Part shown: piece after piece, positions 28,518-37,169 of the stretch
How the letters are laid out: each line of letters starts with the position of its first letter
How positions within the stretch are numbered: position 1 is the first letter of the stretch
DNA from: Streptomyces aureus
Lineage (GTDB): Bacteria; Actinomycetota; Actinomycetes; Streptomycetales; Streptomycetaceae
Length of the DNA: 64,000 nt
Reading direction: 5' to 3'
NCBI RefSeq assembly: GCF_000725495.1
Contig: NZ_JNZD01000023.1
Coordinates: forward strand, 79,212 to 143,211
Notes under the pieces: generated by a model
Told to the model about the DNA's origin: nothing
The model's input: only the letters and a program-made list of their open reading frames with translations
The model's database searches: none
Made by a program: the position numbers and the translations under genes

Positions 28518-28960
28518 GCGCCGTACGCCGCGTTTCGACCGGCTCGCCGGCGGAGGAGGCCTTCGGGTACTCCCGCGCGGTGGAGCTGCCGAACGGACTG
28601 GTGCTGGTGTCCGGCTGCAGCTCGATCGTCGACGGCGACGTCGTCGAGGACGGCCCCTACGAGCAGACGGTCAACGCCTTCGGCGTCGCGTTCTCGGCCC
28701 TGGAGCAGCTCGGCCTGGGCCGCGAGGACGTCGTCCGCACCCACGTGCACATCACCCACGCCCGGGACGTCGAGGAGGTCGGCCGCGCCCACAAGGCGCT
28801 GTTCGACGACGTCCGCCCCGCCGCATCCATGATCATCGTCGAGGGTCTGGTGGACCCGCGGCTGGTGGTCGAGGTCGAGGTGGAGGCGTACCGCCAGGGC
28901 GGCGACCGTACGGAACGGTCCGGCGAGGACCGCACGGAGCGGGGAGAGGCAACGTCATGA
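28514..28960 (+). CDS. RidA-family protein inside the his operon
   Basis: 148 aa. YjgF/YER057c/UK114 fold: [21 protein letters not shown], then [32 protein letters not shown] and [19 protein letters not shown], with the conserved Arg (VDPR) of RidA. Archetypal RidA deaminates reactive enamine/imine intermediates. The last ~20 residues are polar and look disordered. It overlaps both priA and hisF, so it is made with the enzymes and may clean up a his-pathway or PLP-derived enamine. The substrate is inference. Confidence 0.92.
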   Translation: MSAVRRVSTGSPAEEAFGYSRAVELPNGLVLVSGCSSIVDGDVVEDGPYEQTVNAFGVAFSALEQLGLGREDVVRTHVHITHARDVEEVGRAHKALFDDVRPAASMIIVEGLVDPRLVVEVEVEAYRQGGDRTERSGEDRTERGEATS

Positions 28961-29712
28961 CCCTGGCGGTCCGAGTGATTCCCTGCCTGGACGTGGACAA
29001 CGGCCGGGTCGTCAAGGGCGTCAACTTCCAGAACCTGCGCGACGCGGGCGACCCCGTCGAGATGGCCAAGGTGTACGACGCCGAGGGCGCCGACGAGCTC
29101 ACCTTCCTGGACATCACGGCCTCCTCGGGCAACCGGGAGACCACCTACGACGTGGTGCGCCGCACGGCCGAGCAGGTCTTCATCCCGCTCACCGTCGGCG
29201 GCGGCGTCCGCACCGCCGAGGACGTCGACAAGCTGCTGCGCGCCGGCGCGGACAAGGTCGGCGTCAACACGGCCGCGATCGCCCGGCCCGACCTCATCCG
29301 CGAGATCGCGGAGCGGTTCGGTCGGCAGGTGCTCGTGCTGTCGGTGGACGCGCGCCGGACCGAGGGCGGTTCCTTCGAGGTGACCACCCACGGCGGCCGC
29401 CAGGGCACCGGCATCGACGCCGTCGAGTGGGCCCACCGGGCCGCCGAACTGGGCGCGGGGGAGATCCTGCTCAACTCGATGGACGCCGACGGCACGAAGG
29501 ACGGCTACGACATCGAGATGATCGAGGCCGTACGCAAGCACGTCACCGTCCCGCTGATCGCCAGCGGCGGCGCCGGCCGGCTCGACCACTTCCCGCCGGC
29601 CATCGGGGCGGGCGCCGACGCGGTGCTCGCCGCGTCCGTCTTCCACTTCGGCGACCTGCGGATCGGCGAGGTCAAGGAGACGCTGCGGGGGGCGGGCCAC
29701 CCCGTCCGCTGA
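28957..29712 (+). CDS. hisF: Imidazole glycerol phosphate synthase, cyclase subunit
   Basis: 251 aa, partner of HisH; forms IGP and AICAR. Catalytic Asp in [16 protein letters not shown] and the phosphate loops [13 protein letters not shown] and [13 protein letters not shown] are intact. The ATG overlaps the RidA stop. Last gene of the his operon, followed by a hairpin at 29797-29835. HisG and HisE are not in the window; HisI is 8 kb downstream. Confidence 0.97.
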   Translation: MTLAVRVIPCLDVDNGRVVKGVNFQNLRDAGDPVEMAKVYDAEGADELTFLDITASSGNRETTYDVVRRTAEQVFIPLTVGGGVRTAEDVDKLLRAGADKVGVNTAAIARPDLIREIAERFGRQVLVLSVDARRTEGGSFEVTTHGGRQGTGIDAVEWAHRAAELGAGEILLNSMDADGTKDGYDIEMIEAVRKHVTVPLIASGGAGRLDHFPPAIGAGADAVLAASVFHFGDLRIGEVKETLRGAGHPVR

Positions 29713-29796
29713 AGTTCCTGGCCGGGGGCCTTCAGCAGAGCCGCCGGGCGAGCCCGCCCGTCGGCGGCCGCCACGGGCGGACACGCCTCACGTCAC

Positions 29797-29835
29797 GGCC
29801 CGCACCCGAGCAGCCATCGCTGCGGGGTGCGGGCC
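29797..29835 (+). terminator. Hairpin ending the his operon
   Basis: Outer arms GGCCCGCACCC and GGGTGCGGGCC with an inner CAGC/GCTG pairing, 85 nt beyond the hisF stop. No U-run, as usual in this genus. Confidence 0.75.
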
Positions 29836-29847
29836 TTGACCGTCTCC

Positions 29848-30063
29848 GGGGCCGGGGCCGGGGGGCCGGGGGTGCGGGACGGGACCGGGGGCGTGGGCCG
29901 GGACCGTGTCGGGTCGGTGGGGCGCGGGTGGTGACCGTGCCGCGGTCGGTTGGTGTCGGCCGTGGCGGGGCTGCCGTCGGCGAGATGCCATCCCTGACCG
30001 TGTCGCGGTCGGTGGGGTCCGGGGCGAGACCGTTTCCGGGGCCGGGGCCGGGGCCGGGGCCGG
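29848..30063. repeat. G-rich intergenic repeats with (GGGGCC)n runs
   Basis: Non-coding stretch between hisF and the cutinase gene. GGGGCC hexamers run four times in a row at 30038-30061, with a shorter run at about 29848-29863. Interspersed phrases recur: GACCGTGTCGCGG(T/G), GGTTGGTGTCGGCCGTG and related. The G-runs on the plus strand could form quadruplexes. No gene or ribosome site was seen between 29713 and 30270 apart from this and the terminator. Confidence 0.7.
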
Positions 30064-30270
30064 TTGGTGTCGGCCGTGACCGTGTCGCGGGTGGTTGTGC
30101 GTGGCCGGTGATTTAGCCGATGTACGGGGGCGGGAGCCGGGCGGACAGTTGCCACCGCAACCATCCAGACGGACTCCCGCCGTTCCGTGGCGCGCGCCCT
30201 CCGGTACCCCGTGCCGGGCGGTGCCCCGGCCGGCATGGGTCCGTCGCCCTCACCGAGAGGACGCATCCCC

Positions 30271-31239
30271 GTGCAGCAGCCGAACCGCGCACTTCCCGCC
30301 GGACCCGAACCGTCCCCGCGCCGACCGCACCGGCTGACCGGCCGTCTGGTGCGGGCCGGCCTCGCGGTGCTCCTGGCCGCGGGCGGCCTCGTCGCCGCGC
30401 AGGCCACCGGGGCGGGGGCCGTCACGACCCGGACCGTCTCGGCGCAGGCCGCCGCGAACCCGTACGAGCGCGGCCCCGCCCCCACCGTCGCGAGCATCGA
30501 GGCGACCACCGGCCCCTACGCCGTCTCCACCAGCAGCGTCTCCGCGCTGTCCGTGAGCGGCTTCGGCGGCGGGACGATCTACTACCCGACCTCGACCGCC
30601 GACGGCACCTTCGGGGCGGTCGCCGTCTCGCCCGGGTACACCGCCTACCAGTCGTCCATCGCCTGGCTCGGGCCCCGGCTCGCCTCCCAGGGCTTCGTGG
30701 TGTTCACCATCGACACCCTCACCACCCTGGACCAGCCCGACAGTCGCGGCCGGCAACTGCTGGCCGCTCTCGACTACCTGACCCAGACCAGTTCCGTGCG
30801 CTCCAGGATCGACAGCAGCCGGCTCGGCGTGATGGGCCACTCGATGGGCGGCGGCGGCACGCTGGAGGCCGCGAAGAGCCGTCCCTCGCTCCAGGCGGCG
30901 ATCCCGCTGACCGCCTGGAACCTGGACACCACCTGGCCGGAGATCAAGACCCCGACCCTGATCGTGGGCGCCGACGGCGACACCATCGCACCGGTGGCCA
31001 CGCACTCCGAGCCTTTCTACGCGAGTCTGCCGAGCACGCTCGACAAGGCGTACCTGGAACTGAGGGGTGCCACCCACTTCACGCCCAACAGCTCCAACAC
31101 GACGATCGCGAAGTACAGCATTTCGTGGCTGAAGCGCTTCATCGACAACGACACCCGCTACGAGCAGTTCCTGTGCCCGCTGCCGCAGGCATCCCTGACG
31201 ATCGCCGAGTACCGGGGCAACTGCCCGCACACCTCCTGA
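30271..31239 (+). CDS. Secreted cutinase / PET-hydrolase-type polyesterase
   Basis: 322 aa. Sec-type signal: PRRPHR, a hydrophobic core at about 26-50, cleavage plausible near [11 protein letters not shown]. The mature part closely follows Thermobifida-type cutinases: [54 protein letters not shown]. Triad: Ser191 in GHSMGG, Asp237 in GADGDTIAP, His269 in GATHFTP. A C-terminal Cys pair (FLCP, GNCP) matches the family disulfide, and the substrate-cleft Trp is in LTAWNL. GTG with GAGAGGA 9 nt upstream. Natural role probably cutin or suberin ester hydrolysis. Polyester activity is inference from family. Confidence 0.94.
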   Translation: MQQPNRALPAGPEPSPRRPHRLTGRLVRAGLAVLLAAGGLVAAQATGAGAVTTRTVSAQAAANPYERGPAPTVASIEATTGPYAVSTSSVSALSVSGFGGGTIYYPTSTADGTFGAVAVSPGYTAYQSSIAWLGPRLASQGFVVFTIDTLTTLDQPDSRGRQLLAALDYLTQTSSVRSRIDSSRLGVMGHSMGGGGTLEAAKSRPSLQAAIPLTAWNLDTTWPEIKTPTLIVGADGDTIAPVATHSEPFYASLPSTLDKAYLELRGATHFTPNSSNTTIAKYSISWLKRFIDNDTRYEQFLCPLPQASLTIAEYRGNCPHTS

Positions 31240-31264
31240 TCCGTCCGCGCAGCTTCCGATCCGC

Positions 31265-31299
31265 CCCGTGCGGGTGACGGCCGCCGTCACCCGCACGGG
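31265..31299 (+). terminator. Perfect 16-bp hairpin after the cutinase gene
   Basis: Arms CCCGTGCGGGTGACGG and its complement around a 3-nt loop, 26 nt after the stop codon. It makes the cutinase gene a single-gene transcript. Confidence 0.88.
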
Positions 31300-31475
31300 T
31301 GTCCCACGTCCGCGCACCGGTCGTTGTGCCGGCGCACAAGCCTTGCCCACCGGCCCTGGGAGCCTGCCCAGCGCACTCCCTCGCGCGAGTCCTGTCCATG
31401 CAGGTCAGAGGCGGTTTTCGGGGCAGCAGGCGCAAGCGAACGCCGGGCTTCCGCCTTCGTTTACGCGGAAGTAAC

Positions 31476-33560
31476 GTGACGGTCGTGACGGGAAACGCGA
31501 GTACGCGAAGTCTTCCCCCGACGGCGGCCCGAAGCTCGTTACCGTCGCTCCTCCCGGCCGCCCCGAACGAGCCGGTGGACCTGCTGCTGCTCGTCGCCGC
31601 CGAGCGGGAGCGGGACGCGAGGAGCGCCGGGGTGGACGCCGCGGTCGTCCTCGCGGCGGCCGCGGCCGGCGGACTCGACACGGGCGCCCTGGACGCCGCC
31701 GAGGCCGCGGGACTGCTCCGCCTCGACGGAGGCCGTATCCACCCAGGCCCTTGCCCCGCCACGGCTCCGCACACCGCCACCCCGCCCGCCCGCCGGCGCG
31801 CGGCGCACCGACTGCTGGCCGACGCCCACGCCGCGGGCCCGCGGGCGCTGCCGGTCCTCTTCCACCGCGCCTCGGCGGCCGCCGCCCCCGCCACCGCCCT
31901 CGGTGACGCGCTCGCCGAGGCGGCGGCGCGGCCCGGCGGGGGAGCGGGACCCGCGGAGCGCTCGGCGGCCTGGGCGCGGTCGGCCGAACTCGCCGCCGAC
32001 GCGGGGCAGCGAGCCGTCCGACTGGTGGAGGCTGCCGACCAGGCCCGGCTGGCAGGACTGCCGCACCGCGCGCGGGAGTTGCTCGCCCGGGCCGGCCGCG
32101 AGGGACCCGACGGCGCCGTGCGCGGCGCGGCCCAGCTGGTGAGCGGGCGGCTCGCGCTCCAGGACGGCCCGGTCGCCGACGCCCGCGAAACCCTGCTGCT
32201 GGCAGCCGAGTTGCTGGACACCGCCGACCCGCGCCGCGCCCTGGACGCCCGGCTCGCCGCCGTCGAGGCGTCCTGGGCGGCGGGCGACGCGGCGGCCTGC
32301 GTGGAAGCCCTGGACCTGGGGTCGCTGCGCCCCGGCCCCGACCGGCTGCTCACGGCGTACCGGACGGGGATGTCCGCGGTGATGCGGGGGCGCCCCGGCA
32401 CCGGACGCCCGCCGCTGCGGGAGGTGATGGCCGCGGCGGGGGCGGCCGGTGTCCCCGACGGCCCGGAGACCCTGCTGCGGGCCGGGAGCGCCGCCCTGGT
32501 CGTCGGCGACCTCACCGCCGCCGCCCGCGCCAACTCCCGCGCCCTGGCCGTCGCCAGGGCCCGGGGCCCGTACAGCCTCGTCGCCCAGGCACTGGAACGG
32601 CTGGCCTACGGAGAGCTGCGCGCCGGACGCCACGCCCGGGCCCGCGCCCACGCCGAGGACGGCCTGCGCACGGCTCTCGGCGCCGGCCAGGACAACCTCG
32701 CCGCGCACCACCACGCGATCCTCGCGCTGGTGGCGTCCGTCGAGGGTTCTCCCGAGGCCGTCGCGGAGCACGCCGATGCCGCCGAACGCGTCGCCGCGGC
32801 CCACGGTCTCGCCCAGGCGGCCACGCTGGCCCAGTGGGCACGGGCCCGCGCCGACCTGGCCCGCGGCCGGCTCCCCGAGGCCGCGGCACGGCTGGGCCCG
32901 CTGGTCGGTTCCGGCCCGCGCCGCGGCCACTTCGCCGTACGGATGCTCGCCGTCCCCTGCTTCGTCGAGGCGGCGGCCCGCACGGGACAGACGGAGGCCG
33001 CCCGGTCGGCGGTGGCCGCGTTCGCCCGCTGGTCGGCGCAGGGCACCGATCCCCAGTCCGGTGCCCAACTGGCGCGCTGCCGTGCCCTGCTGAGCGGCCC
33101 CGAGGAGCGCGAGGCGCTGTTCGCCGACGCCCTGGCCCGGCACGACGAGGCGGCGGGGGACTTCGAACGCGGCCGCACCCAGCTCCTCTACGGCGCCTGG
33201 CTGCGACGGCGCCGTCGGCCGGGCGAGGCCCGCGGCAGGCTGCGGGACGCGCTGGTCTCCTTCGAGCGGGGCGGGGCCCTGGGCTGGGCCGCGCAGGCAC
33301 GGGCCGAACTCCGGGCCACCGGGGACGCCGGGCCCGGTGAGCCGGCCGGACCGCTCACGCTCCTGACGCCCCAGCAGCTGCGGATCGCCCGCTGTGTGGC
33401 CGAGGGGGCCACCAATCGGGAGGTGGCGCTGCGCCTGTCGGTGAGCACCCGCACCGTGGACCACCACCTGCGCAATGTCTTCGCCGCCCTGGGGATCCGC
33501 TCCCGTCTCGAGCTGTCCCGTCTGGTGGACCGGGCCGAGAAGACCACCGCAGACCCCTAG
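31476..33560 (+). CDS. LuxR-family transcriptional regulator, LAL-like without ATPase motifs
   Basis: 694 aa from GTG 31476. The C-terminal ~65 residues are a LuxR/GerE helix-turn-helix: LTPQQLRIARCVAEGATNRE, VALRLSVSTRTVDHHLRNVF. The preceding ~500 residues are Ala-rich TPR-like helices. I find no Walker A or B motif, so it resembles the C-terminal two-thirds of a LAL regulator. A start further upstream (ATG 31399) is possible. The SD-like GGAAG sits in the 3' arm of a CTTCCGC/GCGGAAG hairpin (31448-31471) just before the GTG. Regulatory target unknown; neighbours are the cutinase and a PucR regulator. Confidence 0.85.
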   Translation: MTVVTGNASTRSLPPTAARSSLPSLLPAAPNEPVDLLLLVAAERERDARSAGVDAAVVLAAAAAGGLDTGALDAAEAAGLLRLDGGRIHPGPCPATAPHTATPPARRRAAHRLLADAHAAGPRALPVLFHRASAAAAPATALGDALAEAAARPGGGAGPAERSAAWARSAELAADAGQRAVRLVEAADQARLAGLPHRARELLARAGREGPDGAVRGAAQLVSGRLALQDGPVADARETLLLAAELLDTADPRRALDARLAAVEASWAAGDAAACVEALDLGSLRPGPDRLLTAYRTGMSAVMRGRPGTGRPPLREVMAAAGAAGVPDGPETLLRAGSAALVVGDLTAAARANSRALAVARARGPYSLVAQALERLAYGELRAGRHARARAHAEDGLRTALGAGQDNLAAHHHAILALVASVEGSPEAVAEHADAAERVAAAHGLAQAATLAQWARARADLARGRLPEAAARLGPLVGSGPRRGHFAVRMLAVPCFVEAAARTGQTEAARSAVAAFARWSAQGTDPQSGAQLARCRALLSGPEEREALFADALARHDEAAGDFERGRTQLLYGAWLRRRRRPGEARGRLRDALVSFERGGALGWAAQARAELRATGDAGPGEPAGPLTLLTPQQLRIARCVAEGATNREVALRLSVSTRTVDHHLRNVFAALGIRSRLELSRLVDRAEKTTADP

Positions 33561-33673
33561 GTACCGACTGGGCGGTATGTCATCCTGCGGGATCAGGAGG
33601 TCCCGAGCACCCGTGTGCCGCGCGTCGGCCGACCGGGCGGCCCGGACCGAGCCGACTCCGGTGGAGGACAGCG

Positions 33674-35104
33674 ATGCAGCACCTCGTACCCGCCCACGTC
33701 CGGTACCGGCCGGGCGGACGGTCCCCGGTACCACCGGCCCGACCGCCCGCCCGTCCGGCCGTCGACGCCGAGGTGCTCGCGGTGCTGCACCGCGCCGCCC
33801 GCGCCCTGCTGGCGGTGCTGCCCGAACTCGGCGACCGCCTCGTGGACCTCCTGGTCGAACGCGAACCCGCGTACCGCGCGGCCGTGGAGACGGACGCGGA
33901 GGGCGTCCGCGACGAGGTGCGGCGCTCGCTGCGGCTCAACGTCGGGTCCCTGATCCAGCCCGGCGAACTGCGCGAGGACGCGCGCCGGTGCTCCTGGGCC
34001 ATCGGCAGGGCCCGCGCCGAACACGGCCTCCCGCTGGACGCGCTGCTGCGCGCCTTCCGGCTGGGCGGCGGCATGATCTGGCAGGAGCTAGTCGACGAGA
34101 CGACCCGGCGCCATCCCGCCGACGCGCGCCTGCTCGTGCATGTGGCCGCCGACGTCTGGAACTTCGTCGACGACCACTGCGCCGTCGCCGCCGACGCCTA
34201 CCGCCAGACCGAGCGCGAACTGATGTGGCGCAAGGAGAACCGGCTGCGGCTGATGACGGCCGCGCTCCTCGACGGCACCGCGCGGATCGCCGACCTGCCG
34301 GCCACCGCCGCCGCCCTGGGGATCCCCGAGCAGGGCAGATACGCGGTGGTGCTGGTCCGGCTGCCCGTCGGCCGGGCCTTCGCGGACGTACGCGGCCAGG
34401 TGCGCCTCCCCGGCCTGGGCGTCCTGTGGCACCGCGACCGCGACGGCGAGGGCGGTTACGGCATCGTCCTGCTCGGCGACCGCGCCCAGGACGGCGACCG
34501 GCCCGGCCGCGGCCACGACGACGGCCCCCTCGAAGCGGACGCGGACCCGGGGCCGGTGCCCGCGACGGCGGACGGCCGGGGTTCGGGCGGCGCGGGCGTC
34601 CGTGGCGGGGAGCATCCCGGGGCGCACGGGCCGGACGTGGACGCGGGGGAGATCGCCCGCCGGCTGACCGCCCCGCCGCCGGCCCGGGTCGGGGTGAGCC
34701 CGGTCGTGGAGGGGCTCGCGTCGATCGGCGACGCCCGCCGGCTGGCCGACACGGCCCTGCGGGCCTGTCCGCGCTCCGGCGGAACCGTCGTGCTGGAGGA
34801 GCATCTGCCCGCCGCACTCGTCGTGTCCGCGCCGGTCCTCGGCGCGGCCCTGTCCGAACGGGTCCTCGGGCCGCTGCTGCGGCTCGACCTCTCCGACCGG
34901 GACGTCCTGCTGGAGACGCTGACCGTCTGGCTCGCCTCCGACGGCTCCGCGCAGCGGGCCGCGGGCCGTCTGTACTGCCACCGCAACACCGTCCTGAACC
35001 GGCTGCGCCGCTGCGAACAGCTCACCGGCCGCTCACTGACCCGCCCCGCGGACGTCGTGGAACTGTCCCTGGCCCTGGCGGCGCACGCGCTGCTGGATCC
35101 CTGA
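33674..35104 (+). CDS. PucR/CdaR-type transcriptional regulator
   Basis: 476 aa. The C-terminus has the PucR helix-turn-helix: LLETLTVWLASDGSAQRAAG then RLYCHRNTVLNRLRRCEQLTGRSL. The N-terminal ~190 residues are helical and follow the family sensory region (RCSWAIGRARAEHGLPLDALLRAFRLG). A Gly/Asp-rich insertion of about 60 residues (around 270-330) interrupts the central domain and is probably disordered. ATG with GGAGGAC 5-8 nt upstream. Members often control nearby catabolic genes; its target is not evident. Confidence 0.9.
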   Translation: MQHLVPAHVRYRPGGRSPVPPARPPARPAVDAEVLAVLHRAARALLAVLPELGDRLVDLLVEREPAYRAAVETDAEGVRDEVRRSLRLNVGSLIQPGELREDARRCSWAIGRARAEHGLPLDALLRAFRLGGGMIWQELVDETTRRHPADARLLVHVAADVWNFVDDHCAVAADAYRQTERELMWRKENRLRLMTAALLDGTARIADLPATAAALGIPEQGRYAVVLVRLPVGRAFADVRGQVRLPGLGVLWHRDRDGEGGYGIVLLGDRAQDGDRPGRGHDDGPLEADADPGPVPATADGRGSGGAGVRGGEHPGAHGPDVDAGEIARRLTAPPPARVGVSPVVEGLASIGDARRLADTALRACPRSGGTVVLEEHLPAALVVSAPVLGAALSERVLGPLLRLDLSDRDVLLETLTVWLASDGSAQRAAGRLYCHRNTVLNRLRRCEQLTGRSLTRPADVVELSLALAAHALLDP

Positions 35105-35150
35105 GGAGTCTCCGGTCGCCGGGTGCCGTGCCCACTGTCGCAGCCGGCGA

Positions 35151-35202
35151 GATCCGAAAGAAAAGTTGCGCAACAATTATTGCGCAACTTTTCTTTCGGA
35201 TC
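35151..35202. promoter_or_regulatory. 23-bp perfect inverted repeat, probable operator/promoter
   Basis: Arms GATCCGAAAGAAAAGTTGCGCAA (35151-35173) and the complement (35180-35202) flank CAATTA. Each arm carries the 8-bp palindrome TTGCGCAA. The element is unusually A+T-rich for this genome and ends 13 nt before the start of the helix-turn-helix gene at 35216, so an autoregulatory operator is most likely. It is also 47 nt past the PucR stop and could act as a terminator, but no U-tract follows. Confidence 0.75.
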
Positions 35203-35215
35203 TACGGTGAGACAC

Positions 35216-35803
35216 ATGCCAAGCCAGGAGAACCGCCGGATCACCGATGTGGGCACCCTCAAAGCCCTGGGACACCCCCTGCGGATGAAGCTGTACCGGG
35301 CCCTGCTCGTCGGGGGCGCCGCCACCGCCTCGCAGCTGGGCGGGCAGGTCGACGAGGCTCCCTCGCTCGTCAGCTACCACCTGCGCAAGCTCGCCGATCA
35401 CGGGCTGATCGAGGAGGCCGAGCCGCGTAGCGGGGACGGGCGCGAGCGCTGGTGGCAGCCGGCGTCGGACGGCGTCAGCATCCGGGGCGCCGACTTCCGC
35501 GACGCCCCGGAGAAAGAGACCGCCCATCTCGCCTTCACCCGGCTCTACGTCGACCAGCGCGCCGACCTCTACCGGCACTACCTCGACGAACGGGCCGCCT
35601 GGCCGGCCGAGTGGAACGACGCCGTGGCCGACGCTGAGGGCAACCTGCGCCTCACCGCAGCCGAACTGGCTTCCCTGAAGGACGAGTTGCTCGCCGTCGT
35701 CCGCAGGTACGACGAGACGGGCCGCGCCCGTGAAGCGGTCGGCGACACCGAAGGCCGCGAGAACGTCGCCGTGCACCTGTACGGCTTCCCGTTCCGTGTC
35801 TGA
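35216..35803 (+). CDS. ArsR-like winged-helix regulator paired with an MFS exporter
   Basis: 195 aa. Winged helix near the N-terminus: DVGTLKALGHPLRMKLYRAL, TASQLGGQVDEAPSLVSYHLRKLADHGLIEE (HTH_20/ArsR type). No Cys metal site is visible in the helix region, so an organic ligand is more likely than a metal. The C-terminal ~100 residues are a helical effector/dimerisation part (AHLAFTRLYVDQRADLYRHYLDERAAW). The start is 13 nt after the large palindrome. The next gene is an MFS transporter 55 nt on: a typical repressor-exporter pair. Confidence 0.88.
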   Translation: MPSQENRRITDVGTLKALGHPLRMKLYRALLVGGAATASQLGGQVDEAPSLVSYHLRKLADHGLIEEAEPRSGDGRERWWQPASDGVSIRGADFRDAPEKETAHLAFTRLYVDQRADLYRHYLDERAAWPAEWNDAVADAEGNLRLTAAELASLKDELLAVVRRYDETGRAREAVGDTEGRENVAVHLYGFPFRV

Positions 35804-35858
35804 CCCCGAGAGCACGCCCGCCCCGTACGGCACATCCGTTCCGAAAGGATCCGGCCCC

Positions 35859-37124
35859 GTGACCTCGACCGTCATACCGAGCCCCGCCCCGGCCGTCGCC
35901 GAGGGGCCCGCCCGGCCCGCACACCGCGACGGCAACGTCCTGCGCTGGCTCGGCGCCTACGCCTCGTCGATGATCGGCGACAACGTCTACTACCTCGCGT
36001 TGTCCTGGGCCGCGGTCCAGGCCGGCAGCCCCGCGCAGGCCGGGTTGGTGATGGCCGTCAGCGCCGTCCCGCGGGCCCTGCTGATGCTGGGCGGGGGAGT
36101 GGTCGCCGACCGGTTCGGACCGCGCAAGGTCGTCATCGGCAGCGACGCGGTGCGCTGCGCGGCCGTGCTGGCGCTCGCCGCGCTGTTCTTCGCGACCCGG
36201 CCGGGGCTGTGGCCGCTGGTCCTGACCGCGGTCGTCTTCGGTGTCGTCGACGCCGTGTTCATGCCCGCCGTCGGCGCGCTCCCGGCCCGGATCACCGGCC
36301 GCGACCAGCTCGCCCGGGTGCAGGGCATGCGGGGGCTCGCGATCCGCTCCGCCAACGTGCTGGGCGCCCCGCTCGGCGGGCTCGCGGTCGCCCTCGGCGG
36401 CGCGGCCACCGCGTTCGCGCTGGCCGGCCTGCTCATCGCCGTGTCGGTGCCGCTGCTGGTCTCCGTACGCATGCGGTCACTGAGCCCCGACGAAACCGCG
36501 GACCCGGCCGGCCGCACCGCCTGGCACGACCTGTGCGACGGTCTGCGGTACATCCGCGGGCACCGCGTCCTCGCCCCGCTCATCGCCGCCATCGCCCTCG
36601 GCGACCTCGGCTTCGTGGGACCGCTGAACGTCGGCCTCACTCTGCTCGCCGACCGGCGCGGCTGGGGCGCGTCCGGCATGGGCTGGGTGATCGCCGCGTT
36701 CGGCACCGGCGCGGGGGCCGCCGCGCTGCTGCTGACCCTGCGCGGACGGTTGTCGCGCGCGGGCACCGTCGCCGCCGCGGCCATCCTCGGCGGCTCCGCG
36801 GCGATCTGCGCGCTCGCCTTCGTGCCGAGCGTCGCCGCCGCCGTAGGAGTCGCCCTCGTCGTCGGACTGCTCGCCGGGCTCAGCGGCGCCCTGTGCGCCG
36901 CGCTGATCCAGACCCAGGCCGACCCCGCCTATCTGGGCCGGGTCACCGCCGTCGCCGGGATCGTCAGCCTCGGCCTCGCGCCGCTCGGCATGCCCGTGGT
37001 CGCCGCCGCGATCGGCTGGTGGGGCACCGGACCGGTCTTCACCGCCAGCGCCGCCGTGTGCGGGCTCGGGGGGGTCCTCACCCTGTGCGTACGGGACCTG
37101 CGGCGCGCCGAACTGCCCCGCTGA
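35859..37124 (+). CDS. MFS transporter (EntS/MFS_3-like exporter)
   Basis: 421 aa, about 12 hydrophobic segments. The family loop after TM2 is GGGVVADRFGPRKVVIGSDAVRC, and the conserved TM4-5 region is FMPAVGALPARITGRDQLARVQG, as in enterobactin- and drug-exporter relatives. GTG with AAAGGA 10 nt upstream. Likely exports a small toxic or signalling compound under control of the preceding repressor. Substrate unknown. Confidence 0.92.
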   Translation: MTSTVIPSPAPAVAEGPARPAHRDGNVLRWLGAYASSMIGDNVYYLALSWAAVQAGSPAQAGLVMAVSAVPRALLMLGGGVVADRFGPRKVVIGSDAVRCAAVLALAALFFATRPGLWPLVLTAVVFGVVDAVFMPAVGALPARITGRDQLARVQGMRGLAIRSANVLGAPLGGLAVALGGAATAFALAGLLIAVSVPLLVSVRMRSLSPDETADPAGRTAWHDLCDGLRYIRGHRVLAPLIAAIALGDLGFVGPLNVGLTLLADRRGWGASGMGWVIAAFGTGAGAAALLLTLRGRLSRAGTVAAAAILGGSAAICALAFVPSVAAAVGVALVVGLLAGLSGALCAALIQTQADPAYLGRVTAVAGIVSLGLAPLGMPVVAAAIGWWGTGPVFTASAAVCGLGGVLTLCVRDLRRAELPR

Positions 37125-37169
37125 CCACGGCGCACGGCCCGCCGGCGACGCGCGGCGGTCAGTGACGTC

